64,000 nucleotides of DNA from Loigolactobacillus coryniformis subsp. coryniformis KCTC 3167 = DSM 20001 (GCF_002706425.1 NZ_CP017713.1:496001-560000); one strand, 5' to 3'; shown: positions 36,430 to 46,737, numbered from the stretch's first letter. Numbers and translations: made by a program. The notes: generated by a model not told the origin, from the letters alone.

Positions 36430-37341
36430 ATGGTTGCAACTGAAGAACGACTAAGAAGAACAATGATGTTTGTGCCTGGGAATAACCCGGCTATGCTAAA
36501 GGACGCAGGTATCTACGGTGCTGATTCGATCATGTTTGATCTGGAAGATGCCGTTTCGTTAGCTGAGAAAGATGCTGCTAGAATTTTAGTTTATGAAGCA
36601 CTGACAACCCAAGATTATGGTGATGCTGAGCTGGTTGTACGGATTAATGGTCTGGACACGCCATTTTGGGAAAATGATGTTACGGCTATGGTAAAAGCGG
36701 GTATTGATGTTATCCGGCTTCCGAAAACGGAGTCAGCAGCAATGCTTCAACAACTAGAGAAAAAAATTGTTGCGGTTGAAAAACAGTTTGAAATTCCGAT
36801 TGGCACGACGCATATGATGGCAGCCATCGAATCTGCTAAAGGCGTTTTAAATGCAGCAGAAATTGCTGCGGCTTCCGAGCGGATGATTGGGATCGCGTTG
36901 TCAGCTGAAGATTATACGACTGACCTAAAAACACATCGTTATCCTGATGGTGCGGAGTTAGCATTTGCGCGGAATATGATTTTGAATGCCGCTCGTGCTG
37001 CCGGTATTGCGGCATTTGATACTGTTTTTACTAATATTGATGATGTTGCAGGTTTTAAACGCGAAACAGAGTACATCCATCAATTAGGTTTTGATGGTAA
37101 ATCATTAGTGAATCCACGACAAATTCCAATGGTCAATGCAGTTTACGCGCCAACTGTTAAAGAAATAATCAATGCTAAGAATGTTTTGGCCGCAATTGAA
37201 GATGCACGGATCAAAGGATCTGGGGTCATTTCATTGAACGGTCAAATGGTAGATCGGCCAGTTGCTTTACGGGCACAACGAGTAATGAAATTGGCAAAGG
37301 CATCAGGGTTAGTAGATGAGGATGGTGTTATTCTTGAATAA
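36430..37341 (+). CDS. citE: Citrate lyase beta subunit (set 2)
   Basis: This 303-residue CitE begins [40 protein letters not shown], the standard family start, with the Mg-binding ExxD region, then [29 protein letters not shown] and [13 protein letters not shown]. The ATG at 36430 follows GGGAGG and is preferred to 36412, inside citD. Confidence 0.95.
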   Translation: MVATEERLRRTMMFVPGNNPAMLKDAGIYGADSIMFDLEDAVSLAEKDAARILVYEALTTQDYGDAELVVRINGLDTPFWENDVTAMVKAGIDVIRLPKTESAAMLQQLEKKIVAVEKQFEIPIGTTHMMAAIESAKGVLNAAEIAAASERMIGIALSAEDYTTDLKTHRYPDGAELAFARNMILNAARAAGIAAFDTVFTNIDDVAGFKRETEYIHQLGFDGKSLVNPRQIPMVNAVYAPTVKEIINAKNVLAAIEDARIKGSGVISLNGQMVDRPVALRAQRVMKLAKASGLVDEDGVILE

Positions 37342-38872
37342 TAATATAAAACGTAATTTATCAGATGATGTTGCAGCTAAATTAGGTTATCAACCCTTTA
37401 AGTCTGCGGTGATTCCTGACTCTGTAGTTGAGCGCACAACGCATCAAGTTTCCATTTCAACTGGTGATGATAAGGTGTCGGCGTCAGTCAAAGAGATCGT
37501 TGCAAAAACGGTTAAAGATGGAATGACGATCTCGTTTCATCATCATTTTCGCGAAGGTGACTTTGTCTTCAACTTGGTTATGCAAACGATTATTGATCTA
37601 GGCATAAAGGACCTAACTTTAGCGCCATCTTCTTTGACCAATGTGATGAACGATATGGTCGTTAAAGCAATCAAAGCTGGTACGGTCACTAATATCACTT
37701 CTTCAGGCATGCGAGGTAGCTTAGGCGATGCAGTCTCACATGGTGCGCTAGCTAATCCAGTAATTTTTAGATCTCATGGTAATCGTGCCCGTGCAATTGA
37801 ACAAGGCGATATTAAGATCGATGTTGCGTTTTTGGGTGTTCCTAATTCTGACCGACTGGGTAATGCAAATGGGATGGACGGTGACGCGGTGTTTGGCTCA
37901 TTGGGTTACGCGTTGATGGATGCCCAATATGCCAATAAAGTCGTTCTCTTAACTGATAATATTGTGCCGTATCCTAATACACCTGCCTCCATTAAACAGA
38001 CGCAAGTTGATTATATTATTCAAGTAGACAAGGTCGGTGACCCTGAAAAAATTGGTTCAGGTGCAACGCGCTTCACTAAAGATCCTAAAGAATTAAAAAT
38101 CGCTGCAACGGTTAACCAAGTTATTACCAACTCACCATACTTTAAAGATGGTTTCTCTTTCCAAACAGGTTCTGGTGGTGCTGCATTAGCTGTTACGCGT
38201 TACTTACGGGAAAGTATGAAGCAAAATGATATTCGTGCTTCATTTGCCTTAGGTGGTATTACTAAACCGATGATCGATTTACTTGAAGAAGGTTTGGTTG
38301 CTAAAATAATGGACGTACAAGATTTTGATAAAGGTGCCGCTGAGTCAATGCACAATTCAAAGAATCAACAGGAAATTGATGCTTCCTGGTATGCTGATCC
38401 ATATAACAAAGGGGCGATGGTTGATCAACTTGATGTCGTTATTTTAAGTGCGCTAGAGATAGATACAAAATTTAATGTCAATGTTATGACGGGATCGGAC
38501 GGTGTTATTCGTGGCGCTATTGGTGGACATCAAGATGCCGCAACCGCTAAATTGACTATCATTTCTGCACCATTGGTTCGCGGACGAATCGCAACCGTCG
38601 TGCCTGATGTCACAACTATAGTGACACCTGGTGAATCAATTGATGTTTTGGTTACTGAAGTTGGAATCGCGGTTAATCCTAAACGCCAAGATTTATTAGC
38701 AACGTTGCAAAAAGTTCCGGGCTTACCTATCTTTACAATTGAAGAACTTCAACAAAGGGCAAGCAAAATCGTTGGTCAACCAAAACCGATCGAGTACACG
38801 GATCGGACCGTGGCTTTGATCGAATATCGGGATGGCACATTGATAGATATGGTGAAACAAGTTAAAGATTAA
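37316..38872 (+). CDS. citF: Citrate lyase alpha subunit (set 2)
   Basis: This 518-residue CitF overlaps the end of citE by 26 bp. It has [68 protein letters not shown] and [17 protein letters not shown]. The start is uncertain (ATG 37316 or 37322, or TTG 37334). It is clearly paralogous to the set 1 CitF but diverged. Confidence 0.94.
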   Translation: MRMVLFLNNNIKRNLSDDVAAKLGYQPFKSAVIPDSVVERTTHQVSISTGDDKVSASVKEIVAKTVKDGMTISFHHHFREGDFVFNLVMQTIIDLGIKDLTLAPSSLTNVMNDMVVKAIKAGTVTNITSSGMRGSLGDAVSHGALANPVIFRSHGNRARAIEQGDIKIDVAFLGVPNSDRLGNANGMDGDAVFGSLGYALMDAQYANKVVLLTDNIVPYPNTPASIKQTQVDYIIQVDKVGDPEKIGSGATRFTKDPKELKIAATVNQVITNSPYFKDGFSFQTGSGGAALAVTRYLRESMKQNDIRASFALGGITKPMIDLLEEGLVAKIMDVQDFDKGAAESMHNSKNQQEIDASWYADPYNKGAMVDQLDVVILSALEIDTKFNVNVMTGSDGVIRGAIGGHQDAATAKLTIISAPLVRGRIATVVPDVTTIVTPGESIDVLVTEVGIAVNPKRQDLLATLQKVPGLPIFTIEELQQRASKIVGQPKPIEYTDRTVALIEYRDGTLIDMVKQVKD

Positions 38873-38883
38873 TTATTACGATG

Positions 38884-38945
38884 GAACGAATTATTAACTT
38901 TTACTCGTTTGCGAGTCTAAGTCTAAAAATTCGTTCTTTTATTAT
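38884..38945 (+). terminator. Terminator-like structure between citF (set 2) and citX
   Basis: GAACGAATT pairs with AATTCGTTC around an inner hairpin ACTCG/CGAGT, followed by TTTTATTATTT. It may reduce read-through into citXG. Confidence 0.55.
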
Positions 38946-38964
38946 TTGAAGCGTGAGGGGTAGG

Positions 38965-39501
38965 ATGATGGAGAATATTTTTAAAACAGGTATCGCACAG
39001 TCGCTAACTGACGTGATGAATAGCCGTGATATGCGCAACCAATTACAAAATGAACTAATTCAGCGTTATCCAACGGCAACAGTGCTGGCAATTAAGCTAA
39101 ATATTCCTGGACCAATCAAAAATAATCAATATTTGATTGATTTATTTAGACAAGGCTATCGAGAATTTAGAAAGCAATTAAGCGATAACGCAGTGCAAGT
39201 GATTACTGAAATTGATTGGACACGGGATACTGGCCGCGAATCAATTCTAGTAGTTGATTCAGGAGCACTAGCTTTAAAACAAATCGCAATCGAGTTTGAA
39301 GATAACACGAACTTTGGTCGTTTATTCGATATTGATGTGTTGAGTTTAAGCGTAGGTCATTTATCGCGTGCGGATTTAAATCTGCCTGTAAGATGCTGCT
39401 TAATTTGTTCGCGACCAGCGAAGGAATGCGCGCGCTCACGCCAGCACAGTATTGAGGAGCTCCAAAATAAAATTTCAGCGATCTATGTCGCTTATAGGTG
39501 A
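38965..39501 (+). CDS. citX: Apo-citrate lyase phosphoribosyl-dephospho-CoA transferase
   Basis: This 178-residue CitX attaches the prosthetic group precursor to CitD. The motif GRLFDIDVLS near residue 115 and the C-terminal RCCLICSRPAKECARSRQHSIEEL, with its Cys residues, are family signatures. The ATGATG at 38965 follows GAGGGGTAGG; the GTG at 38953 is within that site. Confidence 0.92.
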   Translation: MMENIFKTGIAQSLTDVMNSRDMRNQLQNELIQRYPTATVLAIKLNIPGPIKNNQYLIDLFRQGYREFRKQLSDNAVQVITEIDWTRDTGRESILVVDSGALALKQIAIEFEDNTNFGRLFDIDVLSLSVGHLSRADLNLPVRCCLICSRPAKECARSRQHSIEELQNKISAIYVAYR

Positions 39502-39508
39502 TTTTATA

Positions 39509-40378
39509 ATGACAAATGAGGTAAGAGCTAAAAAAAATGTCCATAATGCGCTTAAGTCACTTTTATATGAGGTTTCGGTTACACCTAAGCCAGGCTTGGT
39601 CGATCCGAGCAGTCATGGTGCGCACCCAGATATGACAGTTTTTACGTTTATCGACAGTTCACTTAGCTTGGAGCAGTATTTTTATGAATGTGCAGCGGCG
39701 GGCTTTAACTTTACAGGAACCGATTTAACGCAGTTATTTCGTAAACTCAGACCATTAGGGATTCAAGCTGAAAAAGAGATGTTTTTAGCTACAAAAAATA
39801 TTAATACACATAAAGGTGCTATTTTTTCAGTAGGCATTGCAGTGGCAGCGGTCGGCTATCTTGAGCAAACAAACAAAGCCTTAGATGCATTTCTGATCAG
39901 GACTACGATTCGGGATATGTTAGTTGATTTGATTTCAACAGATTTCAATAATTTAACCGATAAAGCTGAAAATGAGTTGACCGCTGGTGAACGCCACTTT
40001 TTAAAGTATGGTAAGTCAGGTATCCGTGGAGAAGCACAGGCTGGCTTTCCGGTGGTCTTTGAGCACGCTTTGCCTTTTTTTAAAGCAAGCTCAGGTCCAA
40101 TTAATGAGCGTTTACTAGATACATTGATGATTATTGCCAGAAATTCTGAGGACTCTAATCTAATCAAGCGAGCAGGAAATTTAGCCATTTTAGATTGGTT
40201 ACATGAGCAGATTGATTGCTTTTTTGACTTAGGCGGAAGCCAAACTAGTGCTGGTAAGGCGTTTCTTAGACAATTAGATGTCATTTTTTCGGAAAAGCAG
40301 CTCAGTCTGGGCGGCTCAGCTGATTTGCTAATTTTGACCGTTTTCTTGTCACTAACGCTAAGCACTGCTAACCAATAA
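39509..40378 (+). CDS. citG: Triphosphoribosyl-dephospho-CoA synthase
   Basis: This 289-residue CitG makes the prosthetic-group precursor from ATP and dephospho-CoA. It shows VTPKPGLVDPSSHGAHPDMTVFTFIDSS, NTHKGAIFSVGIAVAAVG and KYGKSGIRGEAQAGFP. Separate from citX here, whereas some bacteria fuse the two. The ATG at 39509 is 7 bp after the citX stop, with TAGGTGA as a ribosome site. Confidence 0.93.
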   Translation: MTNEVRAKKNVHNALKSLLYEVSVTPKPGLVDPSSHGAHPDMTVFTFIDSSLSLEQYFYECAAAGFNFTGTDLTQLFRKLRPLGIQAEKEMFLATKNINTHKGAIFSVGIAVAAVGYLEQTNKALDAFLIRTTIRDMLVDLISTDFNNLTDKAENELTAGERHFLKYGKSGIRGEAQAGFPVVFEHALPFFKASSGPINERLLDTLMIIARNSEDSNLIKRAGNLAILDWLHEQIDCFFDLGGSQTSAGKAFLRQLDVIFSEKQLSLGGSADLLILTVFLSLTLSTANQ

Positions 40379-40743
40379 AATGTACTTACGCGTACAGCAG
40401 TTCTAGATAATAAATTTATCGATCAGTAGGAGGTGTTTCAACATCGAATTCCTATCTAAATTATTTTCAATCATTGTGTTGAACTTAATATTAAGTGGTG
40501 ATAACGCAGTTGTTATTGCGTTAGCAACTAGAAAATTAGGGTCTAATAAACGTAATCAGGCTATTATTATTGGAACAGCAGGCGCAGTTATTTTACGGAT
40601 AATTTTAATGTTGGTTGCTATTCAGTTATTAGCCATTCCTTTGGTCAAAGTGGTAGGCAGCGTATTGCTATTTTATATTGCTTATGATTTAGTGAAACCT
40701 AATTCTGATACAGAAATCGATAAGGTTAAAAGTGGGAATACAT

Positions 40744-41726
40744 ACGCGTGGTGCTAGTTCGTCATAAAATCAAAAAAGCCTAAATTGTATACCAATATCG
40801 TCAATTCAATCTTTAATTGAAAACCAAATAGACTACGGGTGAGATTGGTTTCAATCCCAAATTGCTGGGCTAAAATTGAAAAGCGTGACTCTATTGTCCG
40901 CCGTAACGCCTTGAGTTGACGCTTATTATGCTATTTAGCACCTTTCATATTAGAACGATAAGGCGTCCATAAGTTATAGCCTAGGGCCCTAAAACTGGTC
41001 TTGAGTTTTTTCCCAACATAACCAACATCGGCCAAAATATTGGGACAAGGACAACCGCTAATTAGCTCAGGCGCTACCTTAGCATCATGAACTGAGGCTG
41101 CCGTGATCACATAATTCAGAATATAGCCATTAGCCGTGACGACCATGTGGGTTTTAAACCCATAAAATGGCATTTTCTTGGTGGCATTATAGCCAATGTT
41201 GGCCTTCCCAGCAAAAATTCTAACTCTGAAATTACGAACTTTGGCACATAGTGGGTTGGGTAAACTGTCGATAATCGCTAGGTCGCCCGAATGAGCATAA
41301 TCCTTAGTGATACCTGAGCGAATGGTATTGACTACTGCCAGTAATTGTTGCGCGCGGCGGTTGAAACGTGAACGTGATACCACCATTTGCCGCGGCATAA
41401 GCGCTGCCATCAGATAATAGAAGCGGCGTTGCGATTGAATTCCCAGTGTGACTTGTAAGCACAGTAAAGCTAAAAGTTTAATATCAGTAATTTTAGTATG
41501 TTCAACGTTGCGCCGCTCAATGACGCTACGCGGACAATAACGCTGATAAAGCAATGAACATAACTGGTAAAAGTAATGGAAACTAACTTGTAATTCGTGA
41601 CGATTTTGCTTAAACTTGAGGTGGTTCAACACAGTTATTACTCCTTTTAAGTTTTGTCACTTATGAGTCTAACTGGGTTGGACTTTTTTGTTAAATTTCT
41701 AAATGTTACAAACTAGCACCACACGT
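40744..41726 (-). mobile_element. IS982-family insertion sequence, copy A (983 bp)
   Basis: Inverted ends ACGYGTGGTGCTAGTT flank the element, with a 9-bp target duplication GGAATACAT (40735-40743 and 41727-41735). The second copy starts at 63693 in the opposite orientation. Confidence 0.9.
40754..41632 (-). pseudogene. IS982 transposase with an in-frame amber stop
   Basis: From GTG 41632 the frame reads MLNHLKFKQNRHEL to SNMKGAK, then TAG, then HNKRQLKALRRTIESRFSILAQQFGIE to the end of the element. IS982 transposases normally continue with Gln or Lys here, so a single base change has stopped the protein. The catalytic Asp region AIIDSLPNPLCAKVRNF and the KKMPFYGFKTHMVV block are present. Translation would be about 233 residues, lacking the C-terminal Glu. 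Confidence 0.8.
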
Positions 41727-42199
41727 GGAATACATTTTTAGCAGCAGTATGGACGATTATTATCGCTGATTTAGTGATGAGTTTGGATAATGTATTAGCG
41801 ATTGCAGGGGCTGCTGATGGAAGTACATTACTGGCTGTTATTGGAATCATGATCAGTATTCCAATTGTGGTTTTTGCTAGTCAGTTTATTGTGATACTAA
41901 TGAACCGTTTCCCTATATTAATCTGGATTGGGGCACTGTTGGTCGCCTATACTGCTGGATCGATGATCATTGAGGATAGATTAGCAGCCCAATGGTTGAA
42001 TAATCATATTGCCGGAATCAGTCATACGCATCTGATTCCCATATTGGCCTGTGGCTTGTTGATTGTGGTTAGCTTAGTAAATAAAGCTACAAAGCAACAA
42101 CATGCAAAAAACTAATCAAGTAGCTGATTTTAGATGCTTACAATACAGTTGGATAGCTTCCCTGATATAAATACAGCGGTGTGAATAATTGAATATAAT

Positions 42200-42279
42200 A
42201 AAAGACACCTGTTTAAAGTGAGTCTCTGAAAATTGAATAGTCTAATTTCAGTGAATCATTTCACAACAGGTGCTTTTAC
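42200..42279. terminator. Long inverted repeat
   Basis: AAAAG-A-CACCTGTT and AACAGGTGCTTTT lie 50 bp apart, with inner GTGA/TCAC pairing. It could be a terminator after the TerC gene or a relic of a small mobile element. Confidence 0.45.
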
Positions 42280-42347
42280 TTAGTATGCTACTATGGAAAA
42301 TTATTAACTTAATGAGTAGAAAATAAGTTAGCTAAAATTATTTTTAA

Positions 42348-42566
42348 TTAGCTGATAAATTCGCTTACAGGTAGTTTTATAACTGCTTTCTTTACAGACA
42401 CCTGTTTGTGGACATTTAGGCAGGCCTCATGTGCGTCATCTGGAGTTAGGAGTAGATAGTCACCTGTTTGAAGGAGTACATTAGTCGTTTTTCCTGTATA
42501 TTTTTCATAATAAAGTGCATCTTTTTCAGCTAGCGCGTTTGTTTTAACGGTAAGATTTTTTCGCGC
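42348..42566 (-). pseudogene. YhcH/YjgK/YiaL (NanQ-like) family, C-terminal remnant
   Basis: The minus strand reads RKNLTVKTNALAEKDALYY, then a Gly-rich turn, then LLLTPDDAHEACLNVHK and VKKAVIKLPVSEFIS with a stop at 42348. LTPDDAHEACL and VKKAVIKLPV are hallmarks of the YhcH/EbgC family of cupin-like sugar-acid/sialate anomerases. About half the usual length remains. The 5' half is lost next to the IS30 element at 42622. Confidence 0.75.
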
Positions 42567-42621
42567 GTTTTATAATCAAGTTAGCCAATTAGATCCAGCT
42601 AATTGAAAAAATAAAAAACAC

Positions 42622-43756
42622 CAAGACAAATCTCTGTTATCATTGATGTTCCAACACAAAAATGAAAGAGGTTATTGTCTTGATGCAAGAACAGAATACC
42701 ACAGTCCGAGAAAAAGGTCACCACCTAACTTCATTTGAGCGCGGCAGAATCGCCACGCTACACAGCCAAGGATACTCTAACCGCGCAATTGCTAGAGTTA
42801 TCGGCGTTTGTCATCAAACAATCAGTAATGAACTACGCCGTGGTGAGATCGACCAAGTTAAAAAAGTGAACGGTCAACGGCAATATCACCGCGAGTACTC
42901 GCCAGAAGCGGCACAGGCCAAATACGAAGCTAACCGAATGTCCTGTCATCGACCTTTGAAACTCGCTGGTGTCGCTGACTTTATCCACTACTTTACGGCC
43001 CATTTGCACCAAGACGGTTGGTCGCCTGATGCCGCGGTGGGCCGTGCTAAACTTGAAGGCTTATATCAACCTGAGGAGATGGTTTCGACCAAGACGTTAT
43101 ACCACTATATCGATGCGCAACTACTTGAAGTCCGTAATCTTGATCTGCTCGAAAAAAACCGGCGCCGCACCAAACACCACCATTCACCCAAGCATAAGCG
43201 TCTGGCCGGACGAAGTATCGAAGAGCGACCTAAAAGTATTGATCAGCGCCAAGAGTTCGGTCACTTTGAGTTGGATACCGTAGTCGGTAAACGTAACGGC
43301 CAAGAAAGTGTTATTCTAACGCTGATCGAGCGCCAATCTCGCTGTCAGATCCTGCGTTTGATTGATGGCCGTGACACCGATTCAGTCAACTACGAACTGG
43401 CTAAGATCTGCCAAGAATACGGGCACATCATGAAGTCCGTTACCGCTGACAACGGGGCAGAGTTCGCAGCGGCGGGGACGGTGCTTGACGGCGTTGCCGA
43501 CCTTTATTATGCCCACCCTTACCGCTCTTCAGAACGAGGCACAAATGAGGCGCATAATCGAATGATCCGTCGTGATGTGCCTAAGGGCCTGTCCATGGAT
43601 ACTTTAGGCCCTAGTGATATCCAAGCAGTGGAAGCCAAGCTAAACAACTTACCACGCCGGCAGTCAGGTTACCAAACCCCAAAAGAGCTTTTCTCCGCTG
43701 CCGCTGGCTAAAGATTGAATCTTTAAAATATGAATATCAATGAAAATACTGTCTTG
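42622..43756 (+). mobile_element. IS30-family insertion sequence (first)
   Basis: Imperfect inverted repeats are CAAGACA-n-TCATTGAT-n-TTC on the left and the complementary GAATATCAATGA-n-TGTCTTG on the right. Exact ends and target duplication are uncertain. Confidence 0.7.
42683..43711 (+). CDS. IS30-family transposase
   Basis: This 342-residue IS30 transposase has helix-turn-helix SNRAIARVIGVCHQTISNELRRGE near residue 35 and catalytic residues in FGHFELDTVVGKRNGQ (D), SVTADNGAEFAA (D) and SSERGTNEAHNRMIRRDVPKG (E). The ATG at 42683 follows AAAGAGG at some distance; 42662 is the other option. Intact. Confidence 0.9.
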   Translation: MQEQNTTVREKGHHLTSFERGRIATLHSQGYSNRAIARVIGVCHQTISNELRRGEIDQVKKVNGQRQYHREYSPEAAQAKYEANRMSCHRPLKLAGVADFIHYFTAHLHQDGWSPDAAVGRAKLEGLYQPEEMVSTKTLYHYIDAQLLEVRNLDLLEKNRRRTKHHHSPKHKRLAGRSIEERPKSIDQRQEFGHFELDTVVGKRNGQESVILTLIERQSRCQILRLIDGRDTDSVNYELAKICQEYGHIMKSVTADNGAEFAAAGTVLDGVADLYYAHPYRSSERGTNEAHNRMIRRDVPKGLSMDTLGPSDIQAVEAKLNNLPRRQSGYQTPKELFSAAAG

Positions 43757-43830
43757 CCGGGATTTATTGCGTGGCTAATTTGTTCTTGCAATTTGGGTAA
43801 ACTTAAATTTTACAATCTACCAAAAGTAAA

Positions 43831-43914
43831 AATAATATTGATGTGCTGGTACGTCATGAGGTGACCGCAATTGATCCAGCAACTAAATCGGTAACTGTTA
43901 AAAATTTGACTACT
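43831..43914 (+). pseudogene. Fragment of a pyridine nucleotide-disulfide oxidoreductase (NADH oxidase-like)
   Basis: The 28-codon stretch NNIDVLVRHEVTAIDPATKSV and on to TVKNLTT matches the FAD-domain segment of NADH oxidase/CoA-disulfide reductases (typical xDVRVRHEVTAID...KTVTVKDL). It is stranded between an IS30 and an IS3 element and has no start or end. The identification is by pattern only. Confidence 0.6.
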
Positions 43915-43983
43915 GCGATAATCCCTTTGTGGTTGTCAGATGAAATACAATAATTCATCTGATGATTATGGAGGGATTTTTGT

Positions 43984-44658
43984 ATGTCCAGATCTAAGTT
44001 CACAGTTCTCGAGAAGCTCAATTTAATTGAAGATTATCAGCAGTCGGGGCTCCCTAGGGCTACTTATGAAAGGCGGCATGGAATCGGTAAAGATACACTT
44101 AGAAGTTGGTTGATACGTTATCAAAGAGATGGTCTAGAAGGCCTGCAAGAAGCAAAGAAGAATATTCACTATAGTAAGGAGTTGAAGCATACAGTTGTCT
44201 TTGCGTACTTAAATGGAGAAGGTACATTTGGTGAGTTGGCGGACAGATATGGTCTGCGTAACGCTACCCAAGCACAAAACTGGGTTACCAAGTATAATGA
44301 GGACAAACCTTTGACGGCATCGCCGTCCAGAAAGCGGGTCCCCACTATGCCTAAGAAGACAACTTTCGAAGAACGAATTGAAATCGTTGAGTACGTAGTC
44401 AAACATAAACATTCATACGCTGAGGCCGCAGAGCACTTTCAAGTCTCCTATCAGCAAGCACGATCTTGGGTGCTTAAGGCCAAGAACGGTGGTTATGAGG
44501 CCCTCGTCGATAACCGTGGTCATCACAGGGACGAGTCTGAATTGACTGATCTCGATAAGGCAAATCTTCGCATCCGCCAGCTGGAAGCTGAGCTTAAAGA
44601 TAAAGAATTGGTGGAACAATTCGCAAAAAAATTGCTGGAACTTCAGCGCAAGGGGTGA
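43984..44658 (+). CDS. IS3-family OrfA (IS150-type)
   Basis: This 224-residue OrfA has two helix-turn-helix units: YQQSGLPRATYERRHGIGKDTLRSWLIRY and SYAEAAEHFQVSYQQARSWVLKAK. A leucine-rich helix DKANLRIRQLEAELKDKELVEQF ends it. A run of seven A near 44625 may be a slippage site, and its stop overlaps OrfB. A hairpin TCAGATGAA/TTCATCTGA stands at about 43937-43961, before the ribosome site GGAGGG. Confidence 0.9.
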   Translation: MSRSKFTVLEKLNLIEDYQQSGLPRATYERRHGIGKDTLRSWLIRYQRDGLEGLQEAKKNIHYSKELKHTVVFAYLNGEGTFGELADRYGLRNATQAQNWVTKYNEDKPLTASPSRKRVPTMPKKTTFEERIEIVEYVVKHKHSYAEAAEHFQVSYQQARSWVLKAKNGGYEALVDNRGHHRDESELTDLDKANLRIRQLEAELKDKELVEQFAKKLLELQRKG

Positions 44659-45548
44659 ATAAACAGCATCAACTGGCCTACGTCGCAATCAAAGAGGTCA
44701 GTCAAGGCAAGCGCGGTGCGCTTACCAAGTTATTAGCCGTTGTCGGCGTAAGCCGGCAGGCTTACTACAAAGGCTTAAAGCGTGAAGAAACAGCTTGGGA
44801 AGTTCGTGATCGTCAACTCAAGGAACGGATACAATACTGGTTTGATTTCCATCATCAGGGCATCGGTGCTGGGAATCTCTTAGTGAATCTACAGCATGAT
44901 GAATCGATTACGTTTGAAGTGACCTATAAAATGGTTCGGCGTGTGATGCGAGAGCTTGGACTGAGGTGTCAGATTCGAGTCAAGAAACACAGTCGTCAAA
45001 AAGCTAGTGAGCAGTACGTCCAAGACAATGTCTTAAACCAAAATTTTGATACGGACGCGCCTAACAAAGTTTGGTTGTCTGACTCGACTGAATTGAGATT
45101 CGGCCCGAATGGTGAATACAAAATTCGACTGAGTGGCGTTCTTGATCTCTATGGACGCCTTCTCTTGGCACACAACCTCAGCATTACCGAAACCTCAGCT
45201 GCGGAAATCGAAGTGTTCCAACGTGCATTTGATCGTGTTGGAGACGTTCATCCATTGATTCATACGGATCGCGGCTCAGCTTATACATCTGGTGCCTTCA
45301 ACAACTTTCTAGGCCGTTACGATGTGATACGCAGTATGTCTCGTCCAGGTACACCATACGATAACGCGCCGATGGAACGTTGGTGGAATGAGTTTAAATT
45401 GCGTTGGATGGAGCGTCATCCGATGCCTAAGACCCTTCAAGAACTCGAGAAGCTGGTTGAAGAAGGTATTGAATACTTTAATCACCACAACCGTTCGGCA
45501 CAAAGAAACGGCCTCACTCCAGATGAATACTGGAATGAAGCCGCTTAG
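44655..45548 (+). CDS. IS3-family OrfB transposase
   Basis: This 297-residue rve-type transposase has N-terminal LLAVVGVSRQAYYKGLKR, HHQGIGAGNLLVNL, and DDE residues in KVWLSDSTEL, LIHTDRGSAYTSG and PMERWWNEFKL. It begins with GTG overlapping the OrfA stop, so it is probably produced as an OrfAB fusion by frameshift. The IS3 right end is close to 45570. Confidence 0.9.
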   Translation: MNKQHQLAYVAIKEVSQGKRGALTKLLAVVGVSRQAYYKGLKREETAWEVRDRQLKERIQYWFDFHHQGIGAGNLLVNLQHDESITFEVTYKMVRRVMRELGLRCQIRVKKHSRQKASEQYVQDNVLNQNFDTDAPNKVWLSDSTELRFGPNGEYKIRLSGVLDLYGRLLLAHNLSITETSAAEIEVFQRAFDRVGDVHPLIHTDRGSAYTSGAFNNFLGRYDVIRSMSRPGTPYDNAPMERWWNEFKLRWMERHPMPKTLQELEKLVEEGIEYFNHHNRSAQRNGLTPDEYWNEAA

Positions 45549-45578
45549 AAACAGATTCAATTCCCGAATTGTCAAATC

Positions 45579-46737
45579 AAGTGCAACACTTGCTAAACTT
45601 CACTTATAAGTGGTCTAGGTGGTGGTCATGCGAGTAGCTGCTCAGCCATGAATTCATTGGCTGATTTATAACCAAATAGTTTACGTGGCCGTTGGTTAAG
45701 TGCCGCGGTCGCTTGCTTAATATGATCATCACTGAAATGGGTAATTGATTGACCTTTAGGGATAAATTCTCTTAGTAGCCCATTAAGCTGTTCGTTACTG
45801 CCCCGTTCTGACGGCGTATAAGGATGAGCAAAATATAGGTTGGTCCCAGTGACCTCACTCAGCGCAGAAAATTCTGCACCATTATCAAAAGTGAGTGACT
45901 TAACCACCTCAGCATCAAGTTTATTCACAAACTGTTGAACTGCAGCCTTACAGGTTTCAGCCTGATAGTTGGGGATTCTGATCACGACTTCGTAGCGCGT
46001 CATTCGTTCAGTTAGGGTGAGCAGTGCCGGTTGATCGCTGGTTCGCTTGCCTTTGACTAAATCACCTTCCCAATGACCAAATTCAGAACGATCATTAGCC
46101 GCTACTGGTCGCTGTTCAATTGAAGTCCCCAAGATCTTTTTATTTTGGCGTACACGACCCGTACGGTGCTTTTGGTGACGTTTGACCTGTTGTGGTAAAT
46201 CGATATTGGCGACAGCTAGTAACCCACGATCAATGTAACGATAAACAGTGGGTGTTGCGGGGCAATATTCAGCTGGATGGTGACGTTTATAAGCACCGAC
46301 AAAGCTATCTACACTGTGCACCCGGAACTTAGCTTTAAGCGCAGTGGTCAATTGGTTAAAGAATTCCGGATTATGTTCGAGTAGACTTTTGCGATGGCAA
46401 TTTAAACGGCGTTGTTCGTATTGAATTTGACCGCTATCGGCAAAATAACGCTGGGTATAAACGCCATAACTGGACATTTGCGTCACGGTGCCGCGCTTGA
46501 TTTCACGGCTGATCGTGCTGGGATCGCGGGCTAATCTTTTAGCAATCGCCCTGATCGAATAATGATCTTCATAAAGACTCTGGATTTGGCCACGCTCCTC
46601 ACTTGATAGTTGCTTATAAGATTTTTTGATGGTATCTTTAGATTGGGTCATGAAGTCCGTCCTAACTTATTGGTTTTGTCACTTATAAGTTTAAGGCTTC
46701 ATGGCCTTTTTGGTCTAGTTATTTTGGTGTTGCACTT
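45579..46737 (-). mobile_element. IS30-family insertion sequence (second)
   Basis: Ends AAGTGCAACAC (45579-45589) and GTGTTGCACTT (46727-46737) are exact inverted repeats. Internally, CACTTATAAGT occurs near both ends. It is inserted into a PTS IID gene, of which only the right-hand part remains. Confidence 0.85.
45626..46651 (-). CDS. IS30-family transposase
   Basis: This 341-residue IS30 transposase has helix-turn-helix HYSIRAIAKRLARDPSTISREIKRG, FGHWEGDLVKGKRTSDQ (D), SLTFDNGAEFSALS (D) and TPSERGSNEQLNGLLREFIPKG (E). Full length and intact; only distantly like the other IS30 transposase here. Confidence 0.92.
   Translation of the reverse strand: MTQSKDTIKKSYKQLSSEERGQIQSLYEDHYSIRAIAKRLARDPSTISREIKRGTVTQMSSYGVYTQRYFADSGQIQYEQRRLNCHRKSLLEHNPEFFNQLTTALKAKFRVHSVDSFVGAYKRHHPAEYCPATPTVYRYIDRGLLAVANIDLPQQVKRHQKHRTGRVRQNKKILGTSIEQRPVAANDRSEFGHWEGDLVKGKRTSDQPALLTLTERMTRYEVVIRIPNYQAETCKAAVQQFVNKLDAEVVKSLTFDNGAEFSALSEVTGTNLYFAHPYTPSERGSNEQLNGLLREFIPKGQSITHFSDDHIKQATAALNQRPRKLFGYKSANEFMAEQLLA

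Larger units (their letters stand above)
40443..42115 (+). pseudogene. TerC/YjbE-family membrane protein, split by IS982 and lacking a normal start
   Basis: Removing the IS and one 9-bp duplication joins EIDKVKSGN with TFLAAVWTIIIADLVMSLDNVLAIAG in frame, giving a TerC-like protein of about 230 residues. NLILSGDNAVVIALATRKL and VMSLDNVLAIAGAADG are the two paired Asp motifs of the family, which exports metal ions such as Mn. The expected start is ATC (40443) 9 bp after AGGAGGTG, where ATG would be expected; no in-frame ATG, GTG or TTG exists nearby upstream. The 5' half ends in the IS after 105 codons. Confidence 0.85.

Noticed and set aside
23017-38872. Recent duplication of citDEF
   Set aside because: The two sets differ across their whole length and have different regulators; they look like separate acquisitions or old paralogues.
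46610-46737. N-terminal extension of the PTS IID fragment
   Set aside because: This part of the frame is the right end of the IS30 element and not IID sequence.
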